From: an uncultured Rhodanobacteraceae bacterium | Lineage (GTDB): Bacteria > Pseudomonadota > Gammaproteobacteria > Xanthomonadales > Ahniellaceae | DNA: 8,164 bases | Assembly (NCBI GenBank): GCA_937873105.1 | Contig: CALMWD010000138.1 | Coordinates: 1-8,164 of the forward strand | Direction: 5' to 3' | Part shown: positions 7,126 to 8,164 of the stretch, one piece after another | How the letters are laid out: each line of letters opens with the position of its first letter | Position numbering within the stretch: the first letter of the stretch is position 1 | Program-made: the position numbers and the translations under genes | Notes under the pieces: generated by a model | Database searches by the model: none | What the model saw: the letters and a program-made list of their open reading frames with translations, nothing else | What the model was told of the DNA's origin: nothing

Positions 7126-7806
7126 ATGCTGATCTGGTTGGCGTCCTATCCGCGCAGCGGCAACACCTTCATGCGCCTGCTGCTGTCCAAGGCGTTCGAC
7201 GTGCCCACCTGGTCCTATTACGACTTCGATGCCAAGACCGATCGGGCCTTCGAGCGTGCGGCGGGACGCGACCAGCCCGAGTTCGAATCCTCGGCGGCGG
7301 TGTGCGAGGCCGCCGAGGCCCATCCCGGCCCCTGCTTCGTCAAGACCCATGAACTGCCCGATCCGGACGATACCCGTCCCGCCGTGTACCTGGTCCGCGA
7401 CGGGCGCGCCGCCGTCGTCTCGTATTGGCACTACCGGCAGGATCTCGCCGGCGAATCGCCGTCGCTCGCCGACGTCATCGAAGGGCGCGTCTGGGGCAGC
7501 GACTGGTCGACCCACGTACAGGCCTGGATGTTGTCGCAGCGGCCGAACACGCTGGTGCTGCGCTACGAATCGCTGGTGGCGGATCCGCACGCAGCGCTGG
7601 CGCACATCGCCGCCTTCGCCGGGCTGCCGCCCCCGGCGCCAACCCGGCTGAAGTTCGACGCCCTGCATGAGGTCGAACCGAAGTTCTTCCGCGTCGGCTC
7701 GAACGACGCCAATCTCGCGGAACTCCGCGGCGACGATCTCGCGCTGTTCTCGCGATGCCATGGCGACGCGATGCGCGCGGCCGGCTATTGGACTGCCGGC
7801 GGCTGA
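7126..7806 (+). CDS. P-loop sulfotransferase family protein
   Basis: This 226-residue protein has the marks of PAPS-dependent sulfotransferases. The 5'-phosphosulfate loop is ASYPRSGNTFMR (6-17), in place of the usual YPRSGTTW. KTH (73-75) within FVKTHELP matches the KTH motif whose histidine is the catalytic base of cytosolic enzymes. The 3'-phosphate site is YLVRDGRAAVVSYWHY (88-103), with R91 and S99 eight residues apart as in characterised enzymes. There is no signal peptide or membrane segment, so it should act in the cytoplasm. It would move sulfate from PAPS to a hydroxyl or amine; the acceptor cannot be read from sequence. It lies 72 nt after lptB and 88 nt before rpoN, an unusual place, and might modify a lipopolysaccharide sugar or a small molecule. 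A purine-rich AAAGAGG precedes the ATG. Codon use looks like that of its neighbours. Confidence 0.88.
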   Translation: MLIWLASYPRSGNTFMRLLLSKAFDVPTWSYYDFDAKTDRAFERAAGRDQPEFESSAAVCEAAEAHPGPCFVKTHELPDPDDTRPAVYLVRDGRAAVVSYWHYRQDLAGESPSLADVIEGRVWGSDWSTHVQAWMLSQRPNTLVLRYESLVADPHAALAHIAAFAGLPPPAPTRLKFDALHEVEPKFFRVGSNDANLAELRGDDLALFSRCHGDAMRAAGYWTAGG

Positions 7807-7818
7807 AGAACTGGCCGC

Positions 7819-7846
7819 TTGGCGAATCCGCCGAAGTGCGTAGAAT
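7819..7846 (+). promoter_or_regulatory. rpoN: Sigma-70-type promoter of rpoN
   Basis: TTGGCG (7819-7824, four of six) and TAGAAT (7841-7846, five of six) are 16 nt apart. Transcription would start near 7853 and give a leader of about 42 nt before the rpoN start. This is the best-formed promoter in the window and lies wholly in the gap after the sulfotransferase gene, so rpoN need not depend on read-through from the Lpt operon. Confidence 0.6.
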
Positions 7847-7878
7847 GAGCTGGAACGAATCTTGCTTCCAGGCCGATC

Positions 7879-7884
7879 GGAGGG
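7879..7884 (+). promoter_or_regulatory. Ribosome binding site of rpoN
   Basis: GGAGGG is a strong Shine-Dalgarno. It is 10 nt before the GTG at 7895 and 13 nt before the next GTG at 7898, so spacing favours the first, while homologues that begin M-K favour the second. Confidence 0.7.
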
Positions 7885-7894
7885 CCGTCCCAGC

Positions 7895-8164
7895 GTGGTG
7901 AAAGCCGCTCTCCAGATCGGACTGAGCCAGAGCCTGAAGCTGACGCCGCAACTGACGCAGGCGATCAAGCTGCTGGCGATGTCGACGCTGGAACTGGAGC
8001 AGGAAGTCACCCAGCTGCTCGAAGCCAACCCGGTCCTGGAACGCGAGGAAGACCTGCCGGGCGAAGACTATGGCGACGAACCCGCCCCCAGCGACGATCG
8101 CGAGCCGGAATCCGCCGACGACATCGACGATCGCCTCGACCTGCAGGACTACGAGGAGTTCGGC
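7895..8164 (+). CDS. rpoN: RNA polymerase sigma-54 factor RpoN, N-terminal part (cut by window edge)
   Basis: RpoN directs RNA polymerase to -24/-12 promoters that need an AAA+ activator. Ninety codons are visible. Region I, the activator-responsive part, is clear: [19 protein letters not shown], then a leucine/glutamine-rich helix reading [14 protein letters not shown], and LLEANPVLE. It is followed by a strongly acidic stretch rich in Asp and Glu (about residues 50-90), typical of the variable region II. The core-binding and DNA-binding domains lie beyond the window. Two adjacent GTG codons (7895 and 7898) are possible starts; the second gives the family's usual M-K beginning. An lptB-rpoN neighbourhood is common in gammaproteobacteria, but here a sulfotransferase gene separates the two. 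Confidence 0.95.
   Translation, partial: MVKAALQIGLSQSLKLTPQLTQAIKLLAMSTLELEQEVTQLLEANPVLEREEDLPGEDYGDEPAPSDDREPESADDIDDRLDLQDYEEFG

Noticed and set aside
7780..7800. GCCGGC-N9-GCCGGC dyad at the end of the sulfotransferase gene as a terminator
   Set aside because: The stem is only 6 bp, lies inside the coding sequence and has no U-tract after it.
4834..8028. A 1064-codon open frame on the minus strand across kdsC, lptC, lptA, lptB, the sulfotransferase gene and the rpoN start
   Set aside because: It is antisense to six well-identified genes. Long antisense frames are expected in high-GC DNA with G/C-ending codons. Its translation is low in complexity, shows no domain, and would cross both intergenic gaps.

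Overview
The window is a gene-dense, high-GC stretch of a gammaproteobacterial chromosome. The gene order (ibaG-murA divergent from kdsD-kdsC-lptC-lptA-lptB, then rpoN) and the high GC suggest a member of the Xanthomonadales/Lysobacterales. That assignment rests on gene order and protein style only; there is no rRNA or other phylogenetic marker here.

Minus strand, right to left: ibaG (3553-3317, BolA-like) and murA (3283-2024) form one transcription unit for iron-sulfur/acid-stress adaptation and peptidoglycan precursor synthesis. After a 50-nt gap comes a second unit: a fused chorismate mutase-UbiT protein (1973-1059), nadA (1062-40) and the first 14 codons of what is probably nadB (43-1, cut by the window edge). 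The last three genes are joined by two ATGA stop/start overlaps. The gap before the fusion gene holds an FNR/ANR-like palindrome placed correctly for an oxygen-controlled class II promoter.

Plus strand, left to right: kdsD (3695-4717), kdsC (4721-5275), lptC (5272-5838), lptA (5813-6334) and lptB (6334-7053) are packed with overlaps or 3-nt gaps. They make the Kdo precursor and most of the lipopolysaccharide transport bridge. A P-loop sulfotransferase gene (7126-7806) lies between lptB and rpoN, where many gammaproteobacteria have nothing. The 5' end of rpoN (7895 to the edge) follows, with its own good sigma-70-type promoter.

The strongest novelty candidate is the chorismate mutase-UbiT fusion. 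Its mutase half aligns without gaps to the E. coli AroQ-type domain and keeps seven active-site positions. Its C-terminal half carries the UbiT signature of the oxygen-independent ubiquinone pathway. Together with the FNR-like site and the coupling to nadA (an oxygen-sensitive Fe-S enzyme) and nadB, it suggests a low-oxygen module joining chorismate use, quinone synthesis and NAD synthesis. Other points worth a look are the symmetric inverted repeat between ibaG and kdsD, a TATACT element inside lptC made of rare codons, and the sulfotransferase insertion. No mobile element, CRISPR array, tRNA or rRNA was seen.
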